Source: Aphrocallistes beatrix
Lineage: Eukaryota; Porifera; Hexactinellida; Sceptrulophora; Aphrocallistidae
NCBI GenBank assembly: GCA_963281255.1
Contig: OY725492.1
Span: forward strand, 4,715,571 to 4,779,570
Length of the DNA stretch: 64,000 bases
Direction of reading: 5' to 3'
Positions 62,901-64,000 of the stretch are shown here, one piece after another; position 1 is the first letter of the stretch; the number at the start of each line of letters is the position of its first letter. The notes under the pieces are model-generated. The model was not told where the DNA came from, searched no databases, and saw only the letters and a list, made by a program, of their open reading frames with translations. Both the position numbers and the translations under genes were made by a program.

Positions 62901-64000
62901 AAGTTCCTGTCCCTCTCTATCACCTCCACATGGGGAGATAGGCACTATCTGGGACTGAATGGAATCGAAGCGTTCTCTAGCGACGGGAATAAAGTTGAGG
63001 TATGCGATATCGCAGCTGATCCTCCTGACATCAATATCTTACCCGGGTGAGTTGTATATATGTAACAAACAACAACAAGCAACAAATAAACAAACAAACA
63101 AACAAACAACAAATAAACAAACAAACAACAAACAAACAGACAGAATTAAGATGATTATTTTCTTAATTCTGTCATTCTAATGGAAGAATTTCTATATTTA
63201 GCTGTGTATATTTATAGTTACGGGTCAGACCCCAGGGTAGCGCGCAATCTGATAGACGGCGAGAACAGGACCAGGGATGACCTTCACATGTGGCTCACCC
63301 CGTTCACACCTGGCCAGAACCACCTGCTCCACTTGGAATTCCAATCACCCACTCGCCTCGCTATGCTGCGCATTTGGAACTATAACAAGTCTCGGATACA
63401 TTCACATCGTGGCGCCAAGAATGTTCGCATTGAACTGGACTGCGCGCCTATTTTCGTGGGTGAGATCGCGCGGGCAAGTGGCGGGCTGCTAGGTGGCACG
63501 GAAAGCTTCGGCGACACAATTCTATTTACGGAAGATGAGCAAATTCTGGCGCTTATTTCAGAACACGACGAGACGTATCAAGGAGGCTTAAGTGAGGAAT
63601 TGGAATGTGAGCTGATGGAGAGCGTGTTGGAGGGATCATTTGTGTCGCGACCCGACACCAGTGACAAAGAGCGCCCATTTACCACTGCGGGCCACCAACA
63701 CCTACGCACAGAGGTGACAAGTAGCAGCGAATTTGTGGCGCAAAAAGTGTCATTATGTCTTCTTAACACCTGGAATGAGGAAGGTGTGAAAATGGGTTTA
63801 ACAGGTGTGGCACTTTTGGCGCCTGATACCTCTGACACCATTGAGTTAACAGCCAATCAGCTTCAGATGTTCCAGGTGTCTCCAGATGGCACACGGAAAC
63901 CACTCCAAATCGACACTTCACACCTTTTAAGTGACAATCTCACAGGTGATAAGGATGACATGTTGCTATGGGAACTGGAGGAATGTTCTCAAGCTCTTCT
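47944..64000 (+). CDS. KATNIP: KATNIP-like katanin-interacting ciliary protein, 5' part (five exons, continues past window)
   Basis: Exons: 47944-48264, 59382-59579, 59650-59895, 61332-63046, 63218 to beyond 64000; phases agree. Exon 1 has the N-terminal motif of KATNIP (VPPRYEELLSQLEKKNREKK ... EEGFSLYFNGTHA). Exon 4 holds a first KATNIP (DUF4457) domain (LMEVSSNWGHPSLIGLTEIE, EKHMWCSQY, LRAVRIWNYNRPS). The end of exon 4 and exon 5 hold the second (SLSITSTWGDRHYLGLNGIE, DLHMWLTPFTPGQNH, LRIWNYNK), and a third begins near 63765 (SLCLLNTWNEEGVKMGLTGV). Human KATNIP (about 1,600 aa) binds katanin and ciliary factors and is mutated in Joubert syndrome. About 1,090 residues are visible. Intron 1 of 11 kb contains two antisense genes; exon 1 to exon 2 joining is inferred. 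Confidence 0.85.
49676..53482 (-). CDS. MOXD1-like (DBH-like) copper monooxygenase, copy 1 (four exons, 629 aa)
   Basis: Exons: 53482-53073, 52652-52358, 51959-51387, 50287-49676; phases agree. Signal peptide in the first 35 residues, then a DOMON domain (YTLYWNPPTEDGEICFAVTV, GWVGLGFSPNGGMSNSDVVM) and a PHM-type catalytic core in two halves. Copper ligands are present: the HH pair in EYVHHIVLYVC (residues 247-248), His in LLETHYNNPAG, His-x-His in LLHSHLAG, and Met in EEMCLHFLFYYP. The end is a hydrophobic tail (LPSLVTSLLLLTLLVQALIA) after NSSG, which suggests a GPI anchor or membrane tail. Probably an ascorbate-dependent hydroxylase of the secretory pathway; substrate unknown. Lies antisense inside KATNIP intron 1. 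A second ATG at 53455 could be the real start. Confidence 0.92.
50445..51138. mobile_element. foldback miniature element in MOXD1 copy 1, intron 3, with a nested insertion
   Basis: Left arm from CGTAAACTGGGATGACTTT, right arm to AAAGTCCCAGTTCACG, with arms of about 70 bases inverted (TTGTCCCACAATAGCAATT / AATTGCTATTGTGGGACAA). The orthologous element in copy 2 (55549-55782) is only 234 bp. The extra length here comes from the insertion at 50529-51077. Confidence 0.7.
50529..51077. mobile_element. GC-rich-ended transposon, about 549 bp, nested in the foldback element
   Basis: Terminal inverted repeats of about 31 bases: AAGCGCGCTTCGCTTGCTTG at the left and CAAGCAAGCGAAGCGCGCTT at the right. 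Next to the left end is the hairpin GCGGACACTTTGTGTCCGC. The AT-rich interior carries two ATGACGTCAT palindromes and is non-coding. Absent at the same place in MOXD1 copy 2. Related sequence at 11341-11436 and, for the interior, 61147-61275. Confidence 0.75.
52744..52895. mobile_element. miniature element (GAACTCGG-GTACGTAC family), diverged
   Basis: Ends TAGAACTCGGATAAGACGTA and GCAGAGTTCTACTGTA, with GTACGTACTAACCG inside. One of four copies around the MOXD1 genes (53610, 56812, 57505). Lies in intron 1 of copy 1. Confidence 0.6.
53610..53800. mobile_element. TA-flanked miniature element (GAACTCGG-GTACGTAC family)
   Basis: TACAGTAGAACTCGGTTAGT at the left and ACTAACCGAGTTCTACTGTA at the right. 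191 bp; it sits between units of the 23-24 base minisatellite GATCCCAAATTCCAAATA. Confidence 0.8.
53803..53897. repeat. minisatellite GTGATCCCAAATTCCAAATATTT, about four units
   Basis: Four near-perfect units follow the element at 53610-53800 and a further unit precedes it (about 53592-53610), so the element landed inside the array. Confidence 0.8.
54051..54524. other. spacer between the two MOXD1 duplication units
   Basis: Holds an inverted-repeat patch (CTTAAG/TTCGAA words, ending CTTAGTGAATACGGCCGC at about 54230) and a hAT-like end CAGGGCCGGCTCTAGC at about 54461, which stops at the border of unit 2. Confidence 0.45.
54780..58573 (-). CDS. MOXD1-like (DBH-like) copper monooxygenase, copy 2 (four exons, 629 aa)
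   Basis: Exons: 58573-58164, 57420-57126, 56604-56032, 55391-54780. Exon lengths are exactly those of copy 1 (410, 295, 573, 612). Same layout: signal peptide, DOMON, PHM-type halves with copper ligands (EYVHHMLLYVC, LLETHYNNPPG, LLHSHLAG, EEMCLHFLFYYP) and a hydrophobic C-terminal tail. HHM here, where copy 1 has HHI. The two proteins differ at scattered residues, densest around the DDSPFHTDF/DASPFQTGL and DAGIFVLGH/DAAVFALGH stretches of exon 3. Both look functional. Antisense within KATNIP intron 1. Confidence 0.92.
55549..55782. mobile_element. foldback miniature element in MOXD1 copy 2, intron 3
   Basis: CGTAAACTGGGATGACTTTG at the left and GACGCCCCAGTTTACG at the right, with arms of about 75 bases that pair almost fully around an 80-base loop. 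Present at the same place in copy 1, so it predates the duplication. Confidence 0.75.
56812..56986. mobile_element. miniature element (GAACTCGG-GTACGTAC family), left end worn
   Basis: Right end TTATCCGAGTTCTACTGTA; interior GGTTAGTACGTACT repeated. It lies in intron 2 of MOXD1 copy 2 and is absent from intron 2 of copy 1. Confidence 0.6.
57505..57668. mobile_element. miniature element (GAACTCGG-GTACGTAC family), diverged
   Basis: Same place in MOXD1 copy 2 as 52744-52895 in copy 1, so it predates the duplication. Ends ATAGAACTCGGATAAG and GCAGAGCTCTACTGTA. Confidence 0.6.
57743..58037. mobile_element. hAT-type miniature element with 8-bp target duplication
   Basis: Ends CAGGCTTGGACCGGGTCA and TGACCCGGTCCAAGCCTG are perfect inverted repeats. 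GATCGTAT flanks both sides (57735-57742, 58038-58045). The same site in MOXD1 copy 1 (about 52951) has one uninterrupted GATCGTAT. The interior has a 19-base hairpin stem at 57820-57862 (TTTTCTATATTCATGCGAT and its complement). 295 bp, non-coding. Confidence 0.92.
60105..60770. mobile_element. third-level insertion (CAGGGTTGG ends)
   Basis: Ends CAGGGTTGGGTTTTGTCC (from 60108) and GGACAAAACCTGCCAACCCTG. GCGTGAA occurs just left (60097-60103) and immediately right (60771-60777), so a target duplication is likely, with a few bases of slippage at the left. Inside are GTTTTAACC/GGTTAAAAC arms and the minisatellite. Confidence 0.7.
60360..60639. repeat. minisatellite of 11-12 base units (CTGGACAAAAC / TTGGATATAACT)
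   Basis: About two dozen units of (A/T)-TGGACAAAACC with interspersed TTGGATATAAC variants. It reads open in several frames on both strands purely because of the repeat and should not be taken as coding. The unit matches the GGACAAAACC word at the ends of the element that contains it. Confidence 0.85.
63063..63140. repeat. AACA/AAACA microsatellite in KATNIP intron 4
   Basis: Runs of CAAA and CAACAA units between the exon 4 donor and the exon 5 acceptor. Confidence 0.8.

Overview
This looks like about 64 kb of AT-rich nuclear DNA from an invertebrate animal. The reasons are spliced genes with GT-AG introns, metazoan families (LIM-RASSF, CRELD, MOXD1, KATNIP), and dense miniature DNA transposons in intergenic DNA and introns. 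The NHL-repeat proteins without a RING finger and the strong preference for TAG splice acceptors make me think of an early-branching animal, perhaps a sponge. That placement is an inference from memory of similar proteins and not something the sequence proves.

Layout. 1-324: 5' end of an unrecognised coiled-coil gene (- strand), running off the left edge. 2.4-23.7 kb: a multigene cluster with two interleaved families. Four coiled-coil/NHL-propeller genes lie on the + strand (2458, 5123, 17675, 22473; the second is frameshifted). Five ISG12/IFI6-like hydrophobic glycine-rich genes lie on the - strand (7510, 9954, 14189, 15870, 20061). Both families carry conserved 5' leaders, and the NHL genes share a 3' element with two inverted repeats. 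The NHL paralogues differ mainly at two spots in every propeller blade. This cluster is my candidate for an undescribed system, possibly a recognition plus membrane/apoptosis effector array.

25-35 kb: housekeeping genes. These are an intronless CRELD-like ER protein (+), intronless exportin-4 (-) and importin alpha-3/4 (KPNA3/4, three exons, +), so an export and an import receptor gene sit head to head.

35-44.6 kb: an 11-exon LIM-RA-SARAH RASSF gene (320 aa) assembled from small exons. 45.5-47.3 kb: intronless PAXX (DNA repair) and TMEM11 (mitochondrial membrane). 47.9-64 kb: the 5' part of KATNIP (katanin-interacting, ciliary), which continues past the right edge. Its first intron of about 11 kb holds two tandem, near-identical, antisense MOXD1-like copper monooxygenase genes of four exons and 629 aa each.

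Mobile DNA. Several elements can be resolved to the base. They include hAT-type insertions with perfect 8-bp target duplications (44926, 57743, and a set nested three deep in 59919-61082), many TA-flanked TACAGT...ACTGTA miniature elements, and a GC-rich terminal-repeat element inserted in one MOXD1 copy only. No transposase gene, tRNA, rRNA or CRISPR array was seen.
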